A DNA stretch of 64,000 bases from Deroplatys truncata (taxonomy: Eukaryota; Arthropoda; Insecta; Mantodea; Mantidae): assembly GCA_030765065.1 (NCBI GenBank), contig CM060977.1, positions 161,085,052-161,149,051 on the forward strand. Direction: 5' to 3'. The notes beneath the pieces are model-generated. The model was not told the DNA's origin. It made no database searches and worked only from the letters and a program-made list of their open reading frames with translations. The translations under genes were made by a program, and so were the position numbers. Shown here in pieces: positions 33,951 to 45,151 of the stretch (positions are counted from its first letter, which is position 1; the number at the start of each line of letters is the position of its first letter).

Positions 33951-36125
33951 TCTAACACTACCGTTTATTTTATATAGCTTCTGCAAGCTATTCTTACGAA
34001 AGTTTACTTTTATATATACCTCATATTAATCAAGATAAACGTTTACAGAAATAATCTGATGGCACACTTCGTTGTATATGTAAGAGGTATAGAGTAAACC
34101 GAATCGATATTCATATGTTTAAAAGCATGTCGCTATAAACTAGCCTTTTAATTGCATATTGTTCCCATGATATCACGAAAAGCAACTAAATAGCAACGGT
34201 ACTTCAAAAAATCTAATATACAAACAGTTTTTACAAACGCTTATTCCCCATGTGCTTCATGTTAATCTTATTGCTAATTTTCTTGTAGATGCAAGGGGAA
34301 TTGGTAGGCTTTAAGCGATAGTCAAATATATTAAGAGCTGCTTGCTATGTGGAATATTCCATTCTCTATGCATTACCAGGACAAAAAAAATGAATAACGA
34401 ATTCCAATTTGAGAAAAAGTATAAGTATTGGAAAATTTAAAGGAATAACAAGCAATAACTCGAAAATGGTTCACTCGACAAAAAAATGTATATGATATAA
34501 ATTCTGTAACGCGATCTAAATTTTTTGTGTAGTAAAATTTTGTCCTTCTCTTATGGTTTACCAGTTATGGAAAAGTCGTTCACAATGAAGAATACTTTTG
34601 CAAACATTCCCAGAAAATTCGAAATATAAGTTTTATTTGTAATGAAAGCATCTTAAATATATGATATTTTAATCAGAATCGCTAGAGCAATTTTTGAGAA
34701 AATTAAAATTTTCGAAAAATGTTCCATGTAAAGGGAAATCTGGGAGGGGGATTTTCTTGAAAACCTTCGTGTCGCATCTCTGGAAGATACTGAACCTAAA
34801 TACCAAGGTTGGTGTTTATCCGACTGTTCGTTTCTGAGTTATGCTATTCACAGCAACACACGCAGACACACACACACGGGCGTGTTTCCAAAAATACTTT
34901 TTTTGGATTCAGGGGGCCTCAAAACATGTATTTCTGGTGAAATCTCGGTATCGAATTTTTGAATGGAATACAATACTTCCCCTACTTACTATACGTAGTA
35001 GAGAAAGTAAAAATGATAAAGTTTTGAAAAATTAAAATCGATAATGATGGATATCTCGGAAAGGACAGTTGGCACAAAACGTTTTTTCAAATAATCTGCG
35101 TCTGAAAGAGATCTACATTTATTGTGCAGTGCATTTTCGTCAATCTTAAGGTTTACCAGTTGTACAAGATTATACAACATTCCTTCTGAATGAAGAGTAT
35201 TTCACAAATTATTCCCTGGGAATTCAAAATATATATTCTACTTGTCATGTAAATAATATCTTAAACAAAGATCAAATACTTAGAACAATTTTTCAGAAAA
35301 AATTTTGATGTGTTACACTCACATGACTTTTCCTACTCGTGTACAAACTATTTTTACAAACGCTTATTCTCCATATGCTTCATGTTAATCGAGATGTTAA
35401 TCTTATTGCTAATTTTCTTGTAGCTGCAAGGGGAATTGGTAGGCTTTACGCGATAGTCAAATATTTTAAGAGCTGGTTGCTATGTGGAGCATTCCATTTT
35501 CTTTGTATGTCCAGGACATAAAAAAAATGAATACGGAATTCACATTTGAGAAAAAGTATTAGAGAATTTAAGGGAATAAAAAGCAATATCTCGAAAATGG
35601 TTCACTCAACAACAAAAAATTGTATATGACATAAATTGTGTATTTTAACGCCATCTACATTTTTTGTGTAGTAAAATTTTGTCTATCTCTTATGGTTTAT
35701 CAGTTATGCAAAAGTCGTTCACAATGAAGAATACTTTTGGAGACATTCCCGAAAATTCGAGATATACATTTTATTTGTCATGAAAATATCTTAAATATAT
35801 GATATTTTAATCAAAATCGTTAGAGTCATTTTTGAAAAAATTAACATTTTAGAAAAATGTTTCATGTAAAGGTTAATCTATGGTGGGGAGATTTTCTTGA
35901 AAATTTTCGTGTAGCATTCTTGGAACGTAATTATCAAGTTTAATAGTTATAACATTTCGTTTTTGAGTTAATTATTCACAGATCCACGCTCGCGCGCAAA
36001 CCTTTCTCTAAGTCAGCTTTTTGGATTCCGGGGGTCTCAAAACATGTATTTCCGGTAAAATATCGATATAGATTTTTTTGGTGCAATGCGATATTTTCTT
36101 TTCTCACTGCACAGTAAGTAAAAAG
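33951..36125 (+). repeat. cluster of nested family A copies, one old
   Basis: An old diverged copy (33951-34205 and about 35012-35300) is interrupted at an A-run by a young forward copy (about 34211-35009; ends GTAGTAGAGAAAGTAAAA). It is interrupted again by a second young forward copy from 35304 (TTTTGATGTGTTACACTC) to about 35930. A diverged 3' end follows to 36125. This repeats the A-site nesting seen at 8504-11037. Confidence 0.7.
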
Positions 36126-36373
36126 AAGAAGGAAGGCAAAAAAAAAAAAAATAAAACTATAATACAAATCTCGAATCACGATAATTATTTAAATTTACTC
36201 TCTGTACTCTGTATAAAATAATTGTGCATTGACTTAGAAGATTTTGTATGCTGATTCTCCCCATTATCTCTTAGAGACGTGGTTTCATAAAACTCATATA
36301 TTCCTTTTGGGCAGAATAAATGTTCAAAATCATAATCTCATAAACACTCTGTAAAATATTTGTTCTATCATTA

Positions 36374-37559
36374 TAGACTATGTGATCAAAAGTATCCGAA
36401 CACCCATACAAACATAGGTGCATTGTGCTGCCACCTACGGCCTGGTAATCATGATCCGCGACCTCAGTAGTCATTAGACATCGTGAAACAGCAGAATGGG
36501 ACGCTCCGTGGAACTCACGGACTTCGAACGTGGTCAGGTGATTGGGTGCCACTTGTGTCAGAAGTCTGTACGCGAGATTTCCACACTCCTAAACATCCCT
36601 AGGTCCGCTGTTTCTGATGTGATAGTGAAGCGGAAACGTGAAGGGACATGTACAGCACAAACGCGTACAGGCCGACCTCGTCTGTTGACTGACAGAGACC
36701 GCCGACATTTGAAGAGGGGCGTAAAGAGTAATAGGCGACATCTATCCAGACCATTACACAGGAATTCCAAACTGCATCAGGATCCACTTCAAGTACTATA
36801 AAAGTTAGGCGTGAGGTGAGAAACCTTGGATTCCATGGTCGAGCGGCTGCTCATAAGCCACACATCACGCAGGAAAATGCCAAACGACGCCTCGCTTGGT
36901 GTAAGGAGCGTCAACATTACACGATTGAACAGTGACAAAACGTTGTGTGGAGTGACGAATCACGGTATACAATGTGGCGATCCGATGGCAGGGCGTGGGT
37001 ATGGCGAATGCCTGGTGAACGTCATCTGCCAGCGTGTGTAGTGCCAACACTCAAATTCGGAGGTGGTGGTGGTGTTATGGTCTGGTCGTGTTTTTCCTGG
37101 AGGGGGCTTGCACCGCTTGTTGTTTCGCGAGGCACGATCACAGCGCAGACCTACATTGATATTTTAAGCACCTTCTTTGCTTCCCACTGTTGAAGAGCAA
37201 TTCGGGGATAGCGATTGCATCTTTCAACACGATCGAGCACCTGTTCATACTGCACGGGCTGTGGCGGAGTGGTTACACGACAATAGCAGCCCTGTAATGG
37301 ACTGGCCTGCACAGAGTCCTGACTTGAATCCCATAGAACACCTTTGGGATGTTTTGGAACGCCGACTTCGTGCCAGGCCTCACCGACCTACATCGATACC
37401 TCTCCTCAGTTCCGCACAACTGAAGAATGGGCTACCATTCCCCAAGAAACCTTCCAGCACCTGATTGAAAGCATGCCTGCGAGAGTGAACGCTATCGGAG
37501 CCACGAACTTGTACGTCATTTTCAATCAGGTGTCCGGATACTTTTGATCACGTAGTTTA
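36374..37559 (+). mobile_element. Tc1-like transposon, both ends present
   Basis: Begins GACTATGTGATCAAAAGTAT with CCGAACACCC and ends GTGTCCGGATACTTTTGATC, then ACGTAG. It is the plus-strand relative of 28147-29369. The interior has a nearly complete but frameshifted transposase. Confidence 0.9.
36496..37500 (+). pseudogene. Tc1 transposase, frameshifted but with all catalytic residues
   Basis: Starts MGRSVELTDFERGQVIG. The N-terminal HTH is complete (KSVREISTLLNIPRSAVSDV). Frame changes occur near 36750-36830, 36950-37040 and 37180. The catalytic positions remain: Asp in WSDESRY, Asp in [10 protein letters not shown] and Glu in [10 protein letters not shown], with 34 residues between the last two. 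FGGGGGVMVWSCFSW lies between. Three or more frameshifts prevent a full protein. Confidence 0.88.
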
Positions 37560-37639
37560 CTATACATGAGGGTAACTCATACACACACATTCATACTATT
37601 TTTCATTCTTCCAGACTCTATGGAGTATTGGTAATAATC

Positions 37640-37940
37640 ATGACAAAGGAAAAATTTCTACCTCCAAGGGGATTGAACCCGGGATCTCTGGATTTGCAGG
37701 CTAGCATGCTTTCCAGCTTAAGTCTAACACAACAGTAAATCATGAAAAATAGGTGGTAAAACGAATGCTCTGCTATCTATCCACAGAGTGAAAGCTGGTA
37801 GACTGGGTAGCATCTTCCCGTCATGCATGCCGAATTTCCTGACCCAATATTTCATCCCCATTCTCGGGGAGAGATCTCGGCGTGTTCATGACAGGGGAAA
37901 AGGATGCTTGGAACCTACCATGTACGAGGTAAAGAAATTA
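37640..37940. repeat. SINE fragments
   Basis: A reversed B-box-like GGATTGAACCCGGGATC at 37671 with GCAGGCTAGCATGC resembles the reversed tRNA-like head at 31545-31600. At 37797-37935 the SINE-2 body is recognisable (GAATTTCCTGACCC; ACAGGGGAAAAGGATGC). No intact copy. Confidence 0.5.
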
Positions 37941-37999
37941 AAAATTAATCTGGTTAATTGAACAATTCACAACCTGTATCTCAACAATTTGTGACGTTT

Positions 38000-38820
38000 T
38001 ACACAATAATATTGTAAGTGAAAGGGCACCAGGTTTCCAGAACACCATCTGTATTATACGCGATTGGTCACAATCCTGCCGCTAACACAGGCTCCGAACA
38101 CAAGCCAGTCAAGTTTTTTTAGAGTTGTACATGAACAATTGCATCCGTATCATCCACAGAAAGTGCAGTCACTGCAATTAGGGGACTTCTCATTTCTAGT
38201 GGAGCTTGCAAACTGGTTCGTACAGTAATGTGATGAAAACCACAATTTTCCTGCTTTGGAGTTGTTTACAGATGAGGCCAAGTTTACCGGAGAGGGCATG
38301 TTCAACAGTAGTCATAGCCATATATGGAATTACGAAAATCCACACGCATGATGTGTCGATCCTGTTAACAGTGGCATTGTGAACGATTTTGTGATTGGAC
38401 CTTGCGTACTTCCTGATACACTGAACGGAGTCGTGTACAAAGTGTTCCTTCAACATGTCCTCCCACTGCTCCTAGAAGATGTGCTGTTGATAACTCGTCA
38501 GCTTATGTGGTTTCAACATGACGGGGCCCCGGCACACTATGCACTCCAGGTCAGAAACCACATTAATGTACAGTTTGGACGACAATGGATTGGTCGCGGT
38601 GTCCTGTTTCATGGCCAGCTCCATCACCAGACATGACGCCAATGGACTTCTTCTTCTTCTTCTGTGGACATGTGAAGATCCTAGTTTATGAGACTCCGGT
38701 CAATACTGGCATGGACCTAGTTGCTAGGATTATCGCATCCGCGGAAGTAGTACACCAAACTCCTGGAATGCTTGAGCATGTTGAGGCAGTATTTTTAACA
38801 CTTAAATGATTTCAGTCTAA
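38000..38820 (+). pseudogene. mariner-superfamily transposase with DUF4817-type relatives
   Basis: The C-terminal two thirds of a transposase in at least three frames: FTDEAKFT near 38272 (first Asp region), then IVNDFVIGPCVLPDTLNGVVY, MWFQHDGAPAHY, GRQWIGRG, SPDMTPMDFF, and VYETPVNTGMDLVARI. Stops and frameshifts break it between the blocks. Plus strand. I could not locate termini. In full-length relatives the N-terminus is a DUF4817 helix-turn-helix, and a fragment of exactly that type sits at 40146. Confidence 0.8.
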
Positions 38821-38839
38821 TTATTTAATATAAAATTCA

Positions 38840-39640
38840 ATAACAGCCCACTTTGAAGCAATATGTGTATAATATAATATCAAAATGTATGTAACAGTCA
38901 TTGTATAAGGTTTATATAACGCGAATGTATTGGATAATTTAATAATATAGGAGCTGTGATAAAGAGGCCGAAAGTTGCTAACAATGAGGTAACCATGAGA
39001 TATTGAGGCAGTAATGAATTAGAAAGTTTAATAATGCTACAAGTAATTCTTGGAGCAACAATAATGTAAATTTTGAGACAGTTTATAAATAGCCAATCAA
39101 CAACCAGAAAACCTGAAAGTTAAATAAAAGTATTCTATTGGAGTAGAATTAGCCAATCAGACACTTGGAATAGATGAAATTTGCAAATTCAGGCGATAGA
39201 AGTCAGTTGCTTGTAGACAGCGTTCCTAACTGGACGCGAGACGCGTCCTCAAGAAGTTTAATACGTATCCAGTGTGAGACGAGAATATTATAAAGTTTAC
39301 GTGTTAAAAAGGTGCAAGTAATTAATAAATAATGCCACAGCTCTCTATATATCAGTGAAGTGTTATTTAATCGTTTGAAGGATTAATAAAAGGAGTGAAG
39401 TAAAAATTATAATTTGAGTAAGCCTACATTCTTTAGCCGCATCACCCCCTGTTAAGAAATACATGTTTCTACAAATTTAATACTGACGCAGTAGAGGCAA
39501 ACATAAATAAATATATATAATATTTAAAGAAATATTCAAATTACAAAGTTAATGTTTTAACTTGGGGCGAAGGCCACCGGAAAGTAAATATTGAAGCGAA
39601 GCCCACCGGAAACTTTGTACCATACGTGTGGCAGCAATAA
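38840..39640 (+). repeat. LTR-like interspersed repeat, copy 2
   Basis: Inverted partner of 22690-23505. It contains TTTATAAATAGCC (TATA-like, near 39083) and ATTAATAAAAGG (polyadenylation-like, near 39383), in LTR order. A possible start is TGTAACAGTC near 38889. No gag-pol is adjacent, so solo LTR is the best guess. Confidence 0.5.
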
Positions 39641-39938
39641 ACCTATCACAATATAAGACAGACGATGGTGTGTCGCTCTACGCTCTGCCGTGATCATGGT
39701 TGTCGACATTTTGAACAATACCTGTAAGGAAACAGTTTCTGCATTTTTATGAACTGTACCTTACACTGACAGATCACTGTGATAAATTTACTGTGATAAA
39801 AGTGTACCTGTTCCGTCTGCGGGTTGTTGGATTACTCTGTGTTGTGGGGTACGTTTTGATTATTGCATACAGGCTTCTCCATCATTGTGAAGTTATTTTC
39901 ATAGAAACAAGGGTGATTAGGGTAACAAACCAAATATA

Positions 39939-40664
39939 CAGGGTTATTCTAAATTAGTTACCTGAAAGTATGAATGAATTATTTCGAAACTGTTGATGGA
40001 AATTTATTCCGATGTTCATCAAACCTTATGTCATATCATCAAGTTTTAAACATGGTCGGCAGACTTCGCTACATGCACTCGCTTGCTCATCTGGCGGGGA
40101 AAATGTGAAGCACTCGTAACACCTTGAGCCTAGTAAGCAGTTGCCATGGAGTCTTACAGCGGTGCGGAGCGCACGCAGTGTTGTCTGTGGTTTTTTCATG
40201 AAACTAAATCACAAATTACCACACAAAGACGTTTTTGTACAAAGTATCAAAAAACTCCCCCGAAGGTGAAAACTATCAAAACATGGTATGATCGATTCGT
40301 GGAAACAGGTTGTGTGGGACCGAGAGAAAGGACAGGGATGCCCTGAAGCCGTGAGAAGAACTTATGCACGAAGTCCAAAAAAGTCTACAACTAGAGCAAG
40401 TTTGGAGCTGACCATTCCACAACCTGTGCCGAGTGACAAAAGGGAGTCACATTGAATATTTCTAAACATTGCAAATAAAACTTAATGTTAATGTCAATGT
40501 ATGTAATGGAAATGGCAAAAGGGAGTCACATTGAACATTTGTAAACATTGCAAATAAAACTTAATGTTAATGTCAATGTATGTAATGGAAATGGAAATAA
40601 ACTACGTAACATAACTATGTATAATTTAGCTTTATTATCAGGTAACTAATTTAGAATAACCCTG
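39939..40664 (+). mobile_element. internally deleted mariner-superfamily element with N-terminal DUF4817 piece
   Basis: Inverted termini CAGGGTTATTCTAAATTAG (39939) and CTAATTTAGAATAACCCTG (to 40664) are exact over at least 19 bases. Each is flanked by TA. The 726-bp interior keeps only the N-terminal part of a transposase. A ~79-bp segment is tandemly duplicated near 40440-40600 (AAAGGGAGTCACATTGAA occurs twice). Confidence 0.9.
40146..40436 (+). pseudogene. transposase N-terminal HTH fragment (DUF4817-like)
   Basis: MESYSGAERTQCCLWFFHETKS...TTQRRFCTKY, KTWYDRFVETGCVGP: the N-terminal DNA-binding domain of an insect mariner-superfamily transposase. The frame closes after 66 codons and the catalytic domain is deleted. 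Its natural partner resembles the transposase at 38000-38820. Confidence 0.78.
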
Positions 40665-41042
40665 TATTATAATTACATTATTACTCTGTACCGAGCCGCC
40701 GGTAACCATGGGTCCCTTGTACCAAAATACTCAGAAGGTATCCCTGGACAATCTCTGAAAGTTTGTCGGCGAATTTCGGGTTCATCCTGTATACCCTAGA
40801 CTAGAGTACAACATATATAGGTTTGTTTTTCGCATCTGCAAAAAGTACTGTCTGTAAATCTATGAGATAGTAAAATGAGAACTATATTTACACCGTTTTA
40901 TATATTTATACCCTTTTAGTAATATTTTATACCATTCACCATCAAGGGGAGTTTAAGAGCCTTCTCCCGCCAATGTTAAATAATCCTAAATTCATTACTA
41001 ATTATCTCAGAAGCTATTTAAGATATCAGACTCAAATTTTTA
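40665..41042. other. no recognisable gene
   Basis: Unassigned AT-rich sequence between two mobile elements. Confidence 0.3.
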
Positions 41043-41148
41043 TTACGTACTACTACGTATAGTAAGTAGGGGAAGTATTGAATTTCACCCAAAAATTCGA
41101 TACCGAGATTTCACCGGAAATATATGTTTTCAGACCCCCTGAATAAAA

Positions 41149-41992
41149 AAATTCTGATGTGTTACACTCAATGACTTTCTCTACTCTTGTACAAACTATT
41201 TTTACAAACGCTTATTCTCCATATGCTTCATGTTAATCGAGATATCGAGATGTCAATCTTATTGCTAATGTTCTTGTAGATGCAAGGGGAATGTGGTAGG
41301 TTTTAAGCGATAGTGAAATATTTTAACGCTGGTTGCTATGTGGCGCATTCCAATCTCTTTGCATGTCCAGGACATAAAAATGAATAACGAATTTGAGAAA
41401 AAGTATAAGTATTGGAAAATTTAAGGGAATAACAACCAATATCTCGAAAACGGTTCACTCAACAAAAGAAATGTATATATGACATAAATTGTGTATTTTA
41501 ACGCGATCTACATGTTTTGTGTAGTAAAATTTTGTCTATCTCTTATGGCTTACCAGTTATGCAAAAGTCGTTCACAATGAAGAATACTTTTGGAGACACT
41601 CCCAGAAAATTCGAGATATACATTTCATTTCTCATGACAATATCTTAAATATACGATATTTTAATCAAAATCGTTAGAGCTATTTTTGAGAAAATTAAAA
41701 TTTTCGAAAAATGTTCCATGTAAAGGGTAGTCTGGGGTGGAGGGATTTTCTTGAAAACCTTCGTGTCGCATCTCTGGAAGATGCTGAACCTAAATACCAT
41801 GTTTGGTGTTTATCCGACAGTTCGTTTCTGAGTTATGCTGTTCACAGACACACACACGGACATGTTTCCAAAAATGCTTTTTTTTTGGATTCAGGGGGTC
41901 TCAAAACAGGTATTTCCGGTGAAATCTCGGTATCAATTTTTGGGTGGAATACAATACTTCCCCTATTTACTATACATAGTAGAGAAAGTAAA
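41149..41992 (+). repeat. family A copy inserted in a reversed family A copy
   Basis: Forward copy from TCTGATGTGTTACACTC to TAGAGAAAGTAAAA. It is bounded on both sides by reversed family A sequence. The target is the A-run after CCCCTGAA in the host copy. Confidence 0.87.
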
Positions 41993-42234
41993 AAACATTT
42001 TTGGAAACATGTCTGTGTGTGTGTGTGTCTGTATGTGTGTGTCTGTTAACAGCATAACTCAGAAACGAACAGTCGGATAAACACCAAACTTGGTATTTAG
42101 GTTCAGTATCTTCCAGAGGTGCGACACGAAGGTTTTCAAGAAAATCCCCCCACCCCAGATTACCCTTGGCATGGAAAATGTTTCGAAAATTTTAAGTTTC
42201 TCAAAAATGGCTGTAATGAATTTGATTAAAATAT

Positions 42235-42240
42235 CATATG
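42235..42240. repeat. target-site duplication, left (CATATG)
   Basis: CATATG immediately before the palindrome's left end, repeated at 58923-58928. Other family A copies have a single CATATG here (ATATCATATGTTTAAG). Confidence 0.9.
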
Positions 42241-42575
42241 AGTAGTTGTATATTGTATTTTCTGGATCAAATTTATGGCTTTTTAATTGGCTTAATTGAT
42301 TTAAATTGGCTGTAATTGGTCTTTCATGTAAAGCCGACCCAAGTAGCATGTATGTTCTGGATCAATTTATGGCTTTTTAATTGGTTCACTTGGTTCAATT
42401 GGTCTTTCATGTAAAGCCGACCCAAGTAGCGTGTATTTTCTGGATCAATTTATGGCTTTTTAATTGGTTCACTTGGTTCAATTGGTCTTTCATGTAAAGC
42501 CGACCCAAGTAGCGTGTATTTTCTGGATCAATTTATGGCTTTTTAATTGGTTCACTTGGTTCAATTGGTCTTTCA
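42241..42575. repeat. subterminal 83-bp tandem repeats, left arm
   Basis: The unit ATCAATTTATGGCTTTTTAA...AAGCCGACCCAAGTAGCGTG recurs at 42361, 42444 and 42527 (83-bp spacing), with a diverged first unit from about 42264. Mirrored at the right end. Each unit has TTAATTGGTTCACTTGG and TTCAATTGG. Such subterminal arrays often bind transposition proteins; here that is a guess. Confidence 0.85.
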
Positions 42576-43585
42576 GGCAAAGGGGACCTATAGTGCATGA
42601 GTCTTCTGGATATATTAATGGTTACTGCTGGAGTTGGTAATTGCGAGGGTCGCTTACATGTCCACGTGTTGAAGAAGAAGCATTTAAAGGTCCCCATCCT
42701 CCTCGGCTTTGGGTGGGAGGAGGTAATCAAAATAATGTCTGCATTTCCAGTCAGCTATGAGACATGATTCACCCGCTATAAAGTACACAGTGTTAATTCT
42801 AATCATATACATCAAATAAAAAAATACAAGTTTCAATTTTTGTGGCGAACGCTCCTAACGAGTCAAAAGGTTAATTTTCACCATCCTACCGAGATTTGTT
42901 GCTTTCTACGACATGAATAACATGCTACTTAAAACCGTGTATGTATACAGGGAGGTCTCCCTCCACGTCAGTTTAAAAGACGATCGCCTGACTATTCTGT
43001 CTGGAGATTCAATTATTGAGGTATAGTGTATCCCGAAAGAACGTTCACCCTACTATGGATAAAGAGTACAGGGTTATCAAAAATATGTATGTATTGAGTA
43101 TCTGTTGCAAGCACCTCTACCTCCCATGAGTTAGCGTTTAAAGGTTACGATAATATATCGCACCTCTCTCTCTCATGCACACACATACACACACACATAT
43201 CCACTCATAATCAGGCTTAACACGCTACAGTATAGCAATTTTTGAGACAGACAGTCATCTATAATGGCCGGGTAATTAAGGCTATTGACTCACCCTTCGC
43301 ATAAGCGGGGGGATCTATTCACGGTATTGATTTTTTCCCCTCTCATATAAGGACTCCCACACCATTGTAAAAGTTCGCTTTATCTACGCTAGATGCCATA
43401 AGGTTACAGAACTAACATTTGTAATTCATATCTGGCAGTATCCAGCCGGCTATTGATTTTTCATTAAAACTGCATGAGAGTCAAACACACATTAAATTAT
43501 AATGAAAAAAGTTTCATTATAGAGATAGCTAATTACACTGTTACAAGGTGTATGTACAGTGACATAAAAACGAATCACATTTTAA
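42576..43585. other. left-arm region without firm gene
   Basis: A TATAAA at about 42776 precedes a frame (42839-43024) that is shifted here by a missing T but open for 61 codons in the right arm (58321-58136, GTG-led). A CA-rich run lies near 43175. No motif is recognised. Confidence 0.45.
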
Positions 43586-43589
43586 AAAA

Positions 43590-43964
43590 ATTCTCATATG
43601 TTACACTCACATGACTTTCTCTACTCTTGTACAAACTTTTTTCTACAAACGCTTATTCTGCTTTGCTTCTACTAGGTGCAAGAGGAAAATGGTAGGCTTT
43701 AAGCATTAGTCAAATCGTTTAAGAGCTGGTTGCTATGTGACGCATTCCATTCTCTTTACATGTCTAGGACATAAAAAGATGAATAACGAATTCGAGAAAA
43801 AATATAATTATTGGGAAATTTAAGGGAATAACAAGCAATATCTCGAAAATAGGACTCAATAAAACAGGGGGCTCAAAACATAAATATCCGGTGAAATCTC
43901 GGTATCGAATTTTCGCGTGGAATACAATACTTCCCTTACTTACTCTACATAGTAGAGAAATTTA
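43590..43964 (+). repeat. family A copy, internally deleted, left arm
   Basis: Has the family's 5' end (TGTTACACTCACATGACTTT) and 3' end (GGTGAAATCTCGGTATCGAA; AGTAGAGAAATTT) but lacks the middle ~480 bp. The same deletion copy lies in the right arm, so it was acquired before the arms were duplicated. Confidence 0.85.
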
Positions 43965-44347
43965 AAATACTTAGTTATAACAGCGGGAAAGATGGCTTAT
44001 ATCTTTTTTCCCACGAGGTGTATGATTCATACAATAAACAGTAATTGAACAATGTCTTTATTACTTAATTAACAGCACACCCAAAGGCAGCTGCACCATC
44101 AATAAATTCCCTCCCTTAAGTTACTTAAGTTCATGAAGATTTACAATTTCCTGTCTAAGGGCAATTTATCTTAACAGTTCTCACGAAAAATAGAAGTCCC
44201 ACCCGTATACATGCTCACACCGTAAAATAATACATGTTAACTTTTGACATTTATCATTCATTTAAAGCCTCCCTCTCAGATGCACGTGGGATATGGATCT
44301 CATCCCTATGCTGGCGGCAAGAGTTTCATACTCATTTAGACGGTCTA

Positions 44348-44348
<1 letters not shown>

Positions 44349-44397
<49 letters not shown>

Positions 44398-44400
44398 TAA
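44349..44400. repeat. (AAT)n microsatellite, left arm
   Basis: About 14 AAT units. The right arm has about 11 more units (56732-56811), one of the few arm-to-arm differences. Confidence 0.9.
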
Positions 44401-44537
44401 TTGCATACATTCCCAGATTGTCAAGGGCATGTGACATTCATCCCTCCCTGTTTCTCACCAATGAACTGCCAGAAGCTACTAAAATGATTTTTCTTTCCTT
44501 AGCCAATGCGGAGGGGGCGTAATATTGAAAGACGCAC

Positions 44538-44545
44538 TATATAAA
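44538..44545 (+). promoter_or_regulatory. TATA box TATATAAA, left arm
   Basis: TATATAAA is followed 30 bases downstream by TTCACAGT, initiator-like, with the predicted start at about 44568. It precedes a leader exon ending in a strong splice donor. This is an RNA polymerase II arrangement. Confidence 0.6.
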
Positions 44546-44567
44546 CCCTCTACATTGCCCGCATTTC

Positions 44568-44709
44568 ACAGTTTTCATAAAGGGGCTCTATACTTGCGAC
44601 AGTTTCTGGACAGAAACCACAGAGTTTAAAAACCTTTTGAAGTGATTCAATACTATTTTTGGAAAAGAGTTCTTCATTTTTATCATCAATTGGATATACA
44701 CTTTGCAAG
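44568..44709 (+). other. predicted 5' leader exon, left arm
   Basis: From the predicted start to CTTTGCAAG, then GTAAGAAATTG (donor at 44710). The intron would run to TTCTTTTACGCATACTCTAG (acceptor AG at 45148-45149), three bases before the ATG at 45152. Splice sites are inferred from sequence only. An open 62-codon frame on the opposite strand here (44738-44550) is the alternative. Confidence 0.5.
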
Positions 44710-45151
44710 GTAAGAAATTGCTTATGTTGCCTTATCATTTAGCCATTCATTTGTAATCATCCTTCATTGCATGACATTAAATATTTCTCTTTAAGCAACA
44801 CATTTACAACTACTTAACTACACCAAGTGATACGTTTCATATATATATAGGCAGGCTAAATGCATACACTGAGCGAGCTATATATTAATCATAAATCATC
44901 ACATCGATTTCAGCAATCAATAATATCACGATAGAGATAATCGAGACTGTAATACTCATGATGCTTCTAGAATTGATTTTTTACTTCCTCTATTTTTAAT
45001 TAGCACCTGTAATGAAATTAAATTCAATTTTTAGATTCTTACACATCTTCTGACTTTAATTTTTAAGCAAGTACATGCATTATTACATGAATAAGCTATC
45101 AAATCTGAAAGATTCCCTAATTTGAATGTTTCTTTTACGCATACTCTAGAA

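Larger units (their letters stand above)
41043..42240 (-). repeat. family A copy (reversed), interrupted twice
   Basis: The reversed copy begins at 41043 (TACTACGTATAGTAAG). It is split after CCCCTGAA by a forward copy (41149-41992), continues 41993-42240, and is split again at CATATG by the giant palindrome. Its remaining 5' part lies beyond the palindrome at 58923-59418. Confidence 0.85.

Noticed and set aside
44234-44434. Poly-Asn frame (GLGNNNN...)
   Set aside because: Produced by the AAT microsatellite; the number of units differs between arms and there is no supporting gene structure.
44550-44738. 62-codon frame on the minus strand (MIRQHKQFLTLQSVYPIDDKNEELF...) as a gene
   Set aside because: It overlaps the better-supported TATA/leader-exon/donor arrangement on the other strand and has no recognised motif. 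It is not excluded, but I could not choose it.
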